Origin: Streptomyces antnestii
GTDB lineage: Bacteria; Actinomycetota; Actinomycetes; Streptomycetales; Streptomycetaceae
Assembly (NCBI RefSeq): GCF_004005495.1
Contig: NZ_RZYA01000001.1
Coordinates: 620,001 to 684,000, forward strand
DNA length: 64,000 nt
Direction of reading: 5' to 3'
The notes beneath the pieces were generated by a model. It had not been told where the DNA came from and did not search any database. It saw nothing but the letters and a program-made list of their open reading frames with translations. Positions 1 to 9,312 of this stretch are shown one piece after another. The stretch's first letter is position 1, and each line of letters begins with the position of its first letter. The position numbers and the translations under genes were made by a program.

Positions 1-1498
<1,498 letters not shown>

Positions 1499-1506
1499 GT
1501 CCTGCC

Positions 1507-3447
1507 TCAGCTCCTCACGGCCGCGACGGGCAGCTTCTCGATGCGGATCGCCGACGCCTTGAACTCCGCCGTCCCCGCGATCGGGCAGTTCGCCTCGATC
1601 GTCAGCTGGTTGGTGTCCACCTCGTCGGGAAAGTGCATGGTCATGAAGGCGAGGCCGGGACGGAGCGCCGGGTCGACCCACACGGGCGCCACGACCGTCC
1701 CGCGCCGCGACGACACCCGGACCTGCTCGCCGACCACGACGCCGTACCGCTCCGCGTCCTCCGGGCACAGCTCGACGTACTCGCCGCGCCGCAGCGGGGA
1801 GGCGAAACTCCCGCTCTGCACCCCGGTGTTGTAGGAGTCGAGGCGCCGGCCCGTGGTGAGGCGGATCGGGTACGCGTCGTCGGTCAGGTCGACCGGCGGA
1901 TCGTGCGCGACGATGCCGAAGGGCGCGGGCCGCCCGCGCAGCTCCGGGTCCGACTCCCACAGCCGCCCGTGCAGGAAGCTCGACGGCAGGACCTCCAGGT
2001 CGGGGCAGGGCCACTGGAGCCCCTGATGCTCCTCCAGACGGTCGTACGTCATGCCGAAGTGGCCCGGCGACAGGGCGCGGAGCTCGTTCCACACGGCCTC
2101 GGAGTCGGCGAACTTCCAGTCGTGGCCGAGGCGCGCGGCGATCTCGCAGATGATGTCGATGTCCTCGCGGGCCTCGCCGGGCGGGGTGAGCGCGGCGCGC
2201 ACCCGCTGAACTCGCCTCTCACTGTTGGTGGTGGTGCCGTCCGTCTCCGCCCACGCGGCGGTCGCGGGCAGGATCACGTCGGCCATCTCGGCCGTCTTCG
2301 TGAGGAAGATGTCCTGGACGACGAGGTGGTCGAGGGCGGCGAGCCGGCGGATCGCCTGCTCGCTGTCGGCCTCGGACTGGGCGGGGTTCTCGCCGATGCA
2401 GTACACGGCGCGCAGGTCGCCGTGCTCCATCGCCTCGAACATGTCGGTGAGCGTCATCCCGTAGCGCGGCGGTATCTCGGTGCCCCAGGCCCGTTCGAAC
2501 TTGACGCGGTGCGCGGCGTCGAGGATGTCCTGGAAGCCGGGCAGCCGGTTGGGGATGGCGCCCATGTCGCCGCCGCCCTGCACGTTGTTCTGGCCGCGCA
2601 GGGGCTGGACGCCGGAGCCGTAGCGGCCGACGTGCCCGGTGAGCAGGGACAGGTTGATCAACGCCCGTACGTTGTCCGTGCCGTTGTGGTGTTCCGTGAT
2701 GCCGAGGGTCCAGCACAGCTGGGCGCGCTCGGCGGTGGCGTAGGCGTGCGCGAGGTCGCGGATCGCGGCGGCGGGGATGCCCGTGACCTTCTCGGCGAGG
2801 GAGAGCGTCCAGGGCTCGACCAGCTCGGCGTACTCGGCGAAGCCGGTGGTGGCCCGCTCGATGAACGCCTTGTTGTGCAGGCCCGCGTGGATGATCTCGC
2901 GGCCGACGGCGTGGGCGAGCGGGATGTCCGTGCCGACGTTCAGGCCGAGCCAGCTCTCCGCCCACTCGGCGGTGGAGGTGCGGCGCGGGTCGACCGCGTA
3001 CATGCGCGCCCCGTTCCTGATCCCCTTCAGGACGTGCTGGAAGAAGATCGGGTGGGCGAAGCGGGCGTTGGAGCCCCACATCACAATGAGGTCGGTGTGC
3101 TCGACCTCCTCGTACGAGGAGGTGCCGCCGCCCGAGCCGAAGGCGGCGGAGAGCCCGGCGACGCTCGGTGCGTGACAGGTGCGGTTGCACGAGTCGACGT
3201 TGTTGGTGCCCATCACGACGCGCGTGAACTTCTGGGCCACGTAGTTCATTTCGTTGGTGGCCCGGGCGCAGGACAGCATCGCGAACGCGTCCGGGCCGTG
3301 GGCCTCGCGGGTGCGGCGGAACCCGTCCGCCGCCCTGGCGAGCGCTTCGTCCCAGGTCGCGCGGCGGAAGGGCTCGTCCCGGGAGTCCCGTACGAGCGGG
3401 TGGGTGAGGCGGGTGTATGTCCTCGGGGTGCGGTCCCGCTTCTTCAT
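1507..3447 (-). CDS. Molybdopterin-dependent formate dehydrogenase catalytic subunit, Cys type
   Basis: 646-residue member of the DMSO-reductase superfamily, close to FdhF-type formate dehydrogenases. It oxidises formate to CO2 at a bis-MGD molybdenum centre. The active-site segment NNVDSCNRTCHAPSVAG carries the catalytic Cys (codon TGT, not selenocysteine) followed by the conserved His. LRGQNNVQGGGDMG and the C-terminal dinucleotide-binding domain (LTTGRRLDSYNTG) are intact. The protein starts directly at the TRLTHPLVR segment that in FdhF follows the N-terminal [4Fe-4S] domain, so the usual four-Cys cluster domain is missing. The start at 3447 overlaps the upstream stop by ATGA, and no Cys-rich extension exists upstream in this frame. 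It is translationally coupled to the PanE-like gene and followed by the NuoE-NuoF fusion. Confidence 0.88.
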   Translation of the reverse strand: MKKRDRTPRTYTRLTHPLVRDSRDEPFRRATWDEALARAADGFRRTREAHGPDAFAMLSCARATNEMNYVAQKFTRVVMGTNNVDSCNRTCHAPSVAGLSAAFGSGGGTSSYEEVEHTDLIVMWGSNARFAHPIFFQHVLKGIRNGARMYAVDPRRTSTAEWAESWLGLNVGTDIPLAHAVGREIIHAGLHNKAFIERATTGFAEYAELVEPWTLSLAEKVTGIPAAAIRDLAHAYATAERAQLCWTLGITEHHNGTDNVRALINLSLLTGHVGRYGSGVQPLRGQNNVQGGGDMGAIPNRLPGFQDILDAAHRVKFERAWGTEIPPRYGMTLTDMFEAMEHGDLRAVYCIGENPAQSEADSEQAIRRLAALDHLVVQDIFLTKTAEMADVILPATAAWAETDGTTTNSERRVQRVRAALTPPGEAREDIDIICEIAARLGHDWKFADSEAVWNELRALSPGHFGMTYDRLEEHQGLQWPCPDLEVLPSSFLHGRLWESDPELRGRPAPFGIVAHDPPVDLTDDAYPIRLTTGRRLDSYNTGVQSGSFASPLRRGEYVELCPEDAERYGVVVGEQVRVSSRRGTVVAPVWVDPALRPGLAFMTMHFPDEVDTNQLTIEANCPIAGTAEFKASAIRIEKLPVAAVRS

Positions 3448-4421
3448 GCCGCGCTCCTCATGCGGTCGGCGAGCAGATCCGAGATGGCGTGGACGGTGCG
3501 GAGCGTCGGCACCGGTACGCCGGTGATCTCCGCCAGTTCGACGACGGCCGCGAGCAGCACGTCGAGTTCGAGCGGCTTGCCGCGCTCCAGGTCCTGGAGT
3601 GTCGAGGTGCGGTGGTCGCCGACGCGCTCGGCGCCGGCGAGGCGTTTCTCCACCGAGATCTCCGGCTTGCAGCCGAGCGCTCCGGCGACGGCGAGCGTCT
3701 CCGTCATCATGATCTCGATGACCTTGCGGGTGCCGCCGTGCAGGCACATCTGCCGCATCGTCGCGCGGGAAAGCGCGCTGATCGGGTTGAACGAGATGTT
3801 GCCGAGCAGCTTGATCCAGATGTCGGCGCGCAGGTCGGGCTCCACCGGGCACTTGAGGCCGCCGGCCACCATCGCCTCGCTGAAGGCGACGCACCGGTCG
3901 GACACCGTGCGGCCGGGCTCGCCGATGGAGAACCTGGTCCCTTCGAGGTGGCGGACCACTCCCGGGCCTTCCAGCTCGGTCGCCGCGTAGACGACGCAGC
4001 CGATGGCCCGCTCGGGCGCGAGCACCGCACTGACCGCGCCGCCGGGGTCCACGCTCTCGATGCGCTGCCCGTCGTGCGGGCCGCCGTGCCGGTGGAAGTA
4101 CCACCAGGGGATGCCGTTCTGGGCCGCGATCACGGCCGTCGACCCGTGCAGAAGGGGCTCGATGAGCGGCCCGCACGCCGCGTACGAGTTGGCCTTCAGA
4201 CCGAGGAAGACGTAGTCGACCGGGCCGACCTGCGAGGGGTCGTCGGTCGCGTGGACGCGTGCGGTGAAGTCACCGCGGGGGCTGAGCACCTGGACGCCGT
4301 GCTGCCTCATGGCCGCGAGGTGCGGTCCACGGGCTACGAGATGCACGTCGGCGCCGGCGCGGTGCAGCGCGGCTCCGACATAGGCGCCGATCGCACCGGC
4401 GCCGAGGACTGCGACTTTCAC
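3444..4421 (-). CDS. 2-dehydropantoate 2-reductase family protein (possible oxalyl-CoA reductase)
   Basis: 325-residue ketopantoate-reductase fold enzyme. The N-terminal Rossmann motif is G7-A-G9-A-I-G12. The C-terminal helical domain has the family Lys in DIWIKLLGNISFNP and the Glu/Asp region LQDLERGKPLELD. The GTG start at 4421 is preceded by GGAGC and begins exactly at the Rossmann strand. It is the first gene of the formate dehydrogenase operon and has an operator-like site 78 bp upstream. True PanE is a pantothenate enzyme with no reason to sit here. PanE2 of Methylobacterium extorquens, a homologue, reduces oxalyl-CoA to glyoxylate, and the linked oxalate genes make that role attractive. 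The specific substrate is inference. Confidence 0.8.
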   Translation of the reverse strand: MKVAVLGAGAIGAYVGAALHRAGADVHLVARGPHLAAMRQHGVQVLSPRGDFTARVHATDDPSQVGPVDYVFLGLKANSYAACGPLIEPLLHGSTAVIAAQNGIPWWYFHRHGGPHDGQRIESVDPGGAVSAVLAPERAIGCVVYAATELEGPGVVRHLEGTRFSIGEPGRTVSDRCVAFSEAMVAGGLKCPVEPDLRADIWIKLLGNISFNPISALSRATMRQMCLHGGTRKVIEIMMTETLAVAGALGCKPEISVEKRLAGAERVGDHRTSTLQDLERGKPLELDVLLAAVVELAEITGVPVPTLRTVHAISDLLADRMRSAA

Positions 4422-4744
4422 GATGGCGAGCTCCGTTCGGTCGAGGGCTCCTGCTCTCACGGGAGGAGAGTGCGGAGGACCGTCGGACTGTCGATGGAAT
4501 ATTGTCTACAGTATGGAAGTTAGGCCGACAAGAGGTGGCGCAGCCAAGAGGTGGCGCAGCGCGCGGATGCGACCCATGGGTCCGACGCCTGTTCGGGCAT
4601 GGGCCGGGAAGCCGGGCAGGGCGGGGTGATGTGGGGCACCCTCCAACCGGCGCGCCCCAATCCTGTTGCTTTACGTGTCCTCGTACCGGTGAGTCGCTGA
4701 CCAGACTGGTGGATCCGCATCTCGAACACCGAGGGGATCCACCC
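4422..4744. promoter_or_regulatory. Divergent promoter region, panE-like operon / KAS III gene
   Basis: A 323-bp non-coding stretch between divergent genes. It holds operator-like site A (4499-4514) and a perfect tandem duplication of a 16-bp unit, CAAGAGGTGGCGCAGC (4529-4544 and 4545-4560). The remaining sequence shows no gene-like reading frame. Confidence 0.6.
4499..4514. promoter_or_regulatory. Putative GntR operator site A
   Basis: ATATTGTCTACAGTAT, a 16-bp imperfect palindrome (12 of 16 positions symmetric) of the TGT-N2-ACA type expected for FadR/FCD-class GntR proteins. It lies 78 bp upstream of the panE-fdh operon start and 230 bp upstream of the KAS III gene. Similar sites occur at 5765-5780 and 35975-36010. 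Confidence 0.6.
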
Positions 4745-5692
4745 ATGACCGGTTCGCGCATCGCCGCGGTTGGCCACTACCAGCCCGCCAAGGTCCTCAC
4801 CAATGACGACCTGGCGGCCATGGTGGACACCGACGACGAGTGGATCCGCAGTCGCGTGGGCATCCGCACGCGCCATGTCGCCGGGCCGGACGAGCCGGTC
4901 GACGAGCTGGCCGCGCAGGCCGGAGCGAAGGCCCTGGCCGCCGCCGGGCTCACGGCGAGCGACATCGACCTCGTCGTGGTCGCCACCTCGACCGCCGTCG
5001 ACCGCTCGCCCAACATGGCCGCGCGCGTCTCCCACCGCCTCGGGGTGCCCTCGCCCGCGGCGCTCGACATCAACGTGGTGTGCGCGGGCTTCACGCACGC
5101 CCTCGCCACCGCCGACCACGCCGTCCGCGCGGGCGCGGCCACGCGCGCCCTGGTGATCGGCGCCGACAAGATGTCCGCCGTCACCGACTGGAGCGACCGC
5201 ACCACCTGCGTCCTCGTCGGCGACGGCGCGGGCGCCGTCGTGATCGAGGCCTGCGCGCCCGACGAGGAGCCGGGTGTCGGACCCGTCCTGTGGGGCTCGG
5301 TGCCGGAGATGGGGCACGCCGTACGCATCGAGGGCGAGCCGGCGCGCTTCGCGCAGGAGGGCCAGAGCGTGTACCGCTGGGCGACGCAGCAGCTGCCGCC
5401 GCTGGCCCGCGCGGCCTGCGAGCGGGCCGGGTTCACGCCCGAGGACCTGGCCGCCGTCGTCCTGCACCAGGCGAACCTGCGGATCATCGAACCGCTCGCG
5501 GGGAAGATCGGCGCCGTGAACGCGGTCGTCGCGAAGGACGTCGTCGACTCGGGCAACACCTCGGCCGCGAGCATCCCGCTCGCCTTCTCCAAGCTCGTCG
5601 AGCGCGGCGAGGTCCGCAGCGGCCAGCCGGTGCTGCTCTTCGGCTTCGGCGGGAACCTGTCCTACGCGGGCCAGGTCGTCCGGTGCCCCTGA
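4745..5692 (+). CDS. Beta-ketoacyl-ACP synthase III-like (FabH family) protein
   Basis: 315-residue thiolase-fold condensing enzyme. The Cys-His-Asn triad is complete: C113 (NVVCAGF), H241 (VLHQANLR) and N271 (DSGNTSAASIP). Family members condense an acyl-CoA with malonyl-ACP or transfer acyl groups. The ATG at 4745 was chosen over an upstream in-frame start at 4502 because homology begins at SRIAAVGHYQP. It is divergent from the panE-fdh operon and 131 bp upstream of the GntR gene. Primary fatty-acid FabH normally sits with acpP/fabF, so this is probably an accessory paralogue. Its link to oxalate/formate metabolism is unclear. It may simply be co-regulated or metabolise a CoA ester. Confidence 0.85.
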   Translation: MTGSRIAAVGHYQPAKVLTNDDLAAMVDTDDEWIRSRVGIRTRHVAGPDEPVDELAAQAGAKALAAAGLTASDIDLVVVATSTAVDRSPNMAARVSHRLGVPSPAALDINVVCAGFTHALATADHAVRAGAATRALVIGADKMSAVTDWSDRTTCVLVGDGAGAVVIEACAPDEEPGVGPVLWGSVPEMGHAVRIEGEPARFAQEGQSVYRWATQQLPPLARAACERAGFTPEDLAAVVLHQANLRIIEPLAGKIGAVNAVVAKDVVDSGNTSAASIPLAFSKLVERGEVRSGQPVLLFGFGGNLSYAGQVVRCP

Positions 5693-5764
5693 GCAGGGCT
5701 GATCTCGCGGCGTTCACGGGTGTGACGCGTCCGACTCCCTCTCGCCCTGGCCATTGTGCTCGGT

Positions 5765-5780
5765 AGACTGTAGACGAAAG
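5765..5780. promoter_or_regulatory. Putative GntR operator site B (autoregulation)
   Basis: AGACTGTAGACGAAAG matches the reverse complement of site A (ATACTGTAGACAATAT) at 12 of 16 positions. It sits 43 bp before the gntR ATG, a position suited to autorepression. Confidence 0.55.
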
Positions 5781-5823
5781 CCAATTCATACTGGCTTCTC
5801 CGTTGCCCAGGAGGGGGACCGCG

Positions 5824-6501
5824 ATGTTGTCCACAGGACTGCCGCAGGGGGCGGTGCCCAAGCTCGAACGCCCCGGCCCGCTGCGTGAGCGGGTCTACGA
5901 GGCCCTGCTCGAGCTGATCACGACGCGCGCCCTGCAGCCCGGCCAGCACCTGGTCGAGAGCGAACTCGCCGGGCACCTCGGGGTGTCCCGGCAGCCCGTG
6001 CGGGAGGCGCTCCAGCGGCTGAACACGGAGGGCTGGGTCGATCTGCGTCCCGCGCAGGGCGCCTTCGTGCACGAGCCGACCGAGGACGAGGCGGACCAGC
6101 TCCTGACGGTCCGCACGCTCCTGGAGGCCGAGGCGGCCCGCCTCGCCGCGGCCAACGCGGGCAAGACCGGCATCACCGCCCTCGAGGAGCTGTGCGCCAA
6201 GGGCGAGCAGGCCGTCGCCGACGGCGACGTGGAACTCGTCGTGGCGACGAACGCGGCCTTCCACGCCAAGATCATGGAGCTCGCGGGCAACGTCGTCCTG
6301 GGCGAGCTCGCCGGACAGGTGGACCGCCGCGTGCGCTGGTACTACCGGCCGGTGGCCCGCCAGCGTGGCGAGCAGTCCTGGATCGAGCACCGTCAGCTGA
6401 TCGCCGCGATCTCGAACCGCGACGAGGCGAGGGCGACGGCGGTCATGCGCGCCCACACCGAGCACACCCGCGAGATGTACCACCAGCGCGAGCAGGCGTA
6501 G
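5824..6501 (+). CDS. GntR family transcriptional regulator (FCD/FadR-C type)
   Basis: 225-residue regulator. A winged helix-turn-helix spans about residues 20-82 (RERVYEALLELI, then VSRQPVREALQRL and the wing AQGAFVHEP). An all-helical FCD effector domain covers about 90-215, with metal-ligand-like His residues in NAAFHAKIMELAGN and EHRQLIAAI. Such proteins bind small carboxylates. The ATG at 5824 follows AGGAGGG with normal spacing, so the upstream start at 5803 is rejected. Operator-like site B precedes it, and related sites precede the formate dehydrogenase and oxalate loci, making it the likely local repressor of oxalate/formate genes. Confidence 0.88.
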   Translation: MLSTGLPQGAVPKLERPGPLRERVYEALLELITTRALQPGQHLVESELAGHLGVSRQPVREALQRLNTEGWVDLRPAQGAFVHEPTEDEADQLLTVRTLLEAEAARLAAANAGKTGITALEELCAKGEQAVADGDVELVVATNAAFHAKIMELAGNVVLGELAGQVDRRVRWYYRPVARQRGEQSWIEHRQLIAAISNRDEARATAVMRAHTEHTREMYHQREQA

Positions 6502-6600
6502 GGGCCGCGCCCCTGAAGGTGCCGCGCCCCGGTAGCAGCCGCGGCCCTGAAAGGGGGCGCGGGACCGCTACAGCTGCGGCTCCGCCGCGTGGGCGCGACC
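6502..6600. repeat. Streptomyces-type intergenic repeat, reaching into the ltrA-like 3' end
   Basis: GC-rich repeat DNA after gntR. Its right part (about 6560-6600, GGGACCGCTACAGCTGCGGC onward) is nearly the same as 10896-10935. The stop codon and last codons of the leftward LtrA-like gene fall inside this shared sequence. Short self-complementary stretches could end transcription of both convergent genes. Confidence 0.6.
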
Positions 6601-7794
6601 TGCCGCAGGCGACCCGTCGTCCGAAGCCACGCCCCGGCAGGCCCGCGTCTCCGCGGCCAGCATCGCCACCAGGATCACGACGAGCGCGAGGAGTTCCGTC
6701 ACGGCGGCCACGCGCGTCCCGAGCAGCGCCGCGCCGAGCACCACCGGCACGGCGGCCGCCCGGTACGCGAGCGGCGAGAGCCTCATCGCGGCCCGGAACG
6801 CGACGTCGCCGGCCAGGAACAGCGCCACACCGCCCGCCAGCGCCAGTGCGGGACCGGTGTGCAGGTGGTCCCCGAGATGCCCCAGGGACTTCTTCACGCC
6901 CGCCGCGAGGAACGCGACCCCGAGCAGCATCGGCAGGAAGGCGTAGTAGTACGCGTTCATGGCGAGGCGGAACCGGCGCTCGGGCGACGTGGTCCGGAAC
7001 GTCTCCTCGGCCGCCCCCTCGTCCCGTACGAAGTACGTCCACCACAGCGCGACCGCGACCGCGAGAGCCAGGAACGCGCCCGAGAACAGGCCCACCGTCA
7101 GCGGCCGGCTGCCGATGCCGATGCCGATCGCGATGACGGACTCGCCGAACGCGATGATCAGCAGCAGCCCGTGGCGCTCCACGAAGTGCCCCGGTTCGAG
7201 CCCGCCGAGCTGCCCCCTGAGTTCGGCGGCCGGGCGCCCGCGCGGGCCGGCCTGAGCGAGGAACGGCGTCACGAACTGCACCACGATCGCGAGCAGCCAC
7301 CACGCGTCGGCGGCGAGCCCGTGGCAGAACCCGGCCGCCGTCACGGCGAGCGCGGCCAGCGCGTTCGGCACCGCGTACCAGATCACGTCACGGCCGTGGC
7401 TGCGCGTGTACAGGGCGCTGTGCACGAGGACGACGAGCAGGAACCCGAGGCCGAACACCACGCCGCCGCCGGAGAAGGCGCGCGGGATGGCGAGCGCGCA
7501 CACCAGGAACGCGCCCATCCCGACGACGAGGAGCAGCCGGCGTGACGGCCGGTCCGGCGGCACCTGGTTGGTGAGGTACGCGTACGCCGCGTACATCCAG
7601 AACAGCACGACGAAGATGAGGACGACCCGGCCCGCCGTGGCGAACGAGAGGTCCTGCGCGAGCAGCACGGTGAGCTGCGTCAGCGTGAAGACGAAGACGA
7701 GGTCGAAGAACAGCTCCAGCGTGCTGACCCGCTGCGCGGCGGCGGGCTGCCGCTCCGTGCTCCGCCCCGCCGGCGCCCGCGTACCTTCCGTCAT
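6568..7794 (-). CDS. Low temperature requirement protein A (LtrA) family membrane protein
   Basis: 408-residue polytopic membrane protein of the LtrA family (pfam LtrA), unrelated to group II intron LtrA. The hallmark N-terminal segment STLELFFDLVFVFTLTQL is present, followed by roughly ten hydrophobic helices and the conserved ERHGLLLIIAFGESV loop. Its biochemical role is unknown; in Listeria the family is linked to growth in the cold. Two equally good starts exist, 7794 and 7809, because a 15-bp unit holding ribosome site and ATG is duplicated (separate entry). The extreme C-terminus is encoded by an intergenic-type repeat. A second LtrA lies at 41027-42214. Confidence 0.82.
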   Translation of the reverse strand: MTEGTRAPAGRSTERQPAAAQRVSTLELFFDLVFVFTLTQLTVLLAQDLSFATAGRVVLIFVVLFWMYAAYAYLTNQVPPDRPSRRLLLVVGMGAFLVCALAIPRAFSGGGVVFGLGFLLVVLVHSALYTRSHGRDVIWYAVPNALAALAVTAAGFCHGLAADAWWLLAIVVQFVTPFLAQAGPRGRPAAELRGQLGGLEPGHFVERHGLLLIIAFGESVIAIGIGIGSRPLTVGLFSGAFLALAVAVALWWTYFVRDEGAAEETFRTTSPERRFRLAMNAYYYAFLPMLLGVAFLAAGVKKSLGHLGDHLHTGPALALAGGVALFLAGDVAFRAAMRLSPLAYRAAAVPVVLGAALLGTRVAAVTELLALVVILVAMLAAETRACRGVASDDGSPAAGRAHAAEPQL

Positions 7795-7821
7795 GTCAAC
7801 CCCCTTCATGTCAACCCCCTT
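7792..7821 (-). repeat. Tandem duplication of ribosome site plus start codon
   Basis: Two perfect 15-bp copies (7792-7806 and 7807-7821). On the minus strand each reads AAGGGGGTTGACATG, so each contains a Shine-Dalgarno-like AAGGGGG, a 5-base spacer and an ATG in the same frame. Either copy can start the LtrA-like gene. Confidence 0.8.
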
Positions 7822-7890
7822 GTGACGTCCGTCAGTTGTGCGTGCGACAGGGTACGCGGATCTTCCCTCCCGACTCTTTGTCCTGTGACT

Positions 7891-7927
7891 GGAGAAAGTC
7901 GGCGCCAATTGCTGCGCAACTTCTTCC
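7891..7927. promoter_or_regulatory. Imperfect inverted repeat before the ROK regulator gene
   Basis: GGAGAAAGT (7891-7899) and ACTTCTTCC (7919-7927) form an imperfect dyad, with an inner TTGC-TGC-GCAA at 7909-7919. Its place, 83-119 bp before the ROK start, fits an operator. No expression data support it. Confidence 0.3.
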
Positions 7928-8009
7928 CACTCCGGGCAACCACTGCTACGTTCCCCTCGAAAGCCCGAAGACGGGACGACAGGCGGCCCGGTGAGGCGGG
8001 GAGGGGCAC

Positions 8010-9200
8010 GTGAGACGCATGACGGCGCGACCCGCGAACGCGCACCAGGCGCGCCTGCTGCGACTGCTGCGCGACGGGGGGCCCAACTCCCGGGCCCAGC
8101 TGGGCGATCAGGTCGACCTCTCGCGGTCGAAGCTGGCCGTCGAGGTGGACCGGCTCCTGGAGACGGGCCTCGTCGTGGCCGACGGACTCGCCGCCTCGCG
8201 CGGCGGGCGCCGCTCCCACAACATCCGGCTCGCCCCCGGACTGCGCTTCCTCGGCGTCGACATCGGCGCGACCTCGGTCGACGTCGCCGTCACCAACGCC
8301 GAGCTGGAGGTCCTCGGGCACATCAACCAGCCCCTGGACGTCCGCGAGGGACCGGTCGCCGTCTTCGAGCAAGTGCTCGCGATGGCGGCCAAGTTGAAGG
8401 CCTCGGGGCTCGCCGAGGGGTTCGACGGAGCCGGGATCGGCGTCCCCGGACCCGTCCGCTTCCCCGAGGGCGTGCCGGTCGCGCCGCCGATCATGCCGGG
8501 CTGGGACGGCTTCCCCGTCCGTGAGGCCCTCAGTCAGGAACTCGGCTGCCCGGTCATGGTCGACAACGACGTGAACCTGATGGCGATGGGGGAGCAGCAC
8601 GCGGGCGTGGCCCGCTCCGCGCGCGACTTCCTCTGCGTCAAGATCGGCACCGGCATAGGCTGCGGCATCGTCGTCGGCGGAGAGGTCTACCGCGGTACGA
8701 CGGGCAGCGCCGGCGACATCGGCCATATCCAGGTCGAACCCGACGGACGCCAGTGCGCCTGCGGCAACAAGGGCTGCCTGGAGGCCTACTTCAGCGGCGC
8801 GGCACTCGCCCGCGACGCCGAGGAGGCCGCCCGCGAGGGCCGTTCCGACGAACTCGCGGCCCTGCTCGAAGGGGCCGGGAAACTCAGCGCCGCCGACGTG
8901 GCCGTCGCGGCCGCCGCCGGTGACGCCACCGCCCTCGACCTCATCCGCGAGGGCGGCAACCGCACCGGCCAGGTCATCGCCTCACTCGTCAGCTTCTTCA
9001 ACCCGGGCCTCGTGGTGATCGGAGGCGGCGTCACCGGCCTCGGCCACACGCTGCTCGCCGCCCTGCGCACCCAGGTCTACCGCCAGTCGCTGCCCCTGGC
9101 GACCGGCAACCTCCCCATCGTCCTGGGCGAGCTCGGCCCCACCGCCGGAGTCATCGGCGCGGCCCGCCTGATCAGCGACCACCTGTTCTCACCGGCGTAA
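8010..9200 (+). CDS. ROK family transcriptional regulator
   Basis: 396 residues. An N-terminal winged helix (about 10-60) is joined to a ROK sugar-kinase-like domain. The ATP-site motif DIGATS is at 84-89. The zinc site comprises H239 (GDIGHIQ) and the CACGNKGC cluster C249, C251 and C256. NDVNLMA and GGGVTGLG are further ROK signatures. Such NagC/XylR-type proteins repress sugar uptake genes until bound to their sugar. The GTG start at 8010 follows GGGGAGGGG. It stands directly before a ribose-type ABC importer on the same strand, which it most likely controls. Confidence 0.9.
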   Translation: MRRMTARPANAHQARLLRLLRDGGPNSRAQLGDQVDLSRSKLAVEVDRLLETGLVVADGLAASRGGRRSHNIRLAPGLRFLGVDIGATSVDVAVTNAELEVLGHINQPLDVREGPVAVFEQVLAMAAKLKASGLAEGFDGAGIGVPGPVRFPEGVPVAPPIMPGWDGFPVREALSQELGCPVMVDNDVNLMAMGEQHAGVARSARDFLCVKIGTGIGCGIVVGGEVYRGTTGSAGDIGHIQVEPDGRQCACGNKGCLEAYFSGAALARDAEEAAREGRSDELAALLEGAGKLSAADVAVAAAAGDATALDLIREGGNRTGQVIASLVSFFNPGLVVIGGGVTGLGHTLLAALRTQVYRQSLPLATGNLPIVLGELGPTAGVIGAARLISDHLFSPA

Positions 9201-9312
9201 CACCGCACCGCGTAACACCACCCGGCGCAACACCGCTCGCGATCACCACACCAGTACGGCGCTCAGCTCCGCCCTGCCCTGAAACCGGCCGCACCCGCCG
9301 AGGGGAACCACC

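Noticed and set aside
3170..3200. Possible selenocysteine at the formate dehydrogenase active site
   Set aside because: The codon at the catalytic position is TGT (Cys), not an in-frame TGA, and no SECIS-like element is needed.
4502..4744. N-terminal extension of the KAS III-like protein
   Set aside because: The extra 81 residues have no similarity to the family and would cover the putative operator region; the ATG at 4745 starts at the fold's first strand.
6568..7794. Group II intron maturase LtrA
   Set aside because: The name is shared only by accident; the protein is a polytopic membrane protein with no reverse-transcriptase motif.
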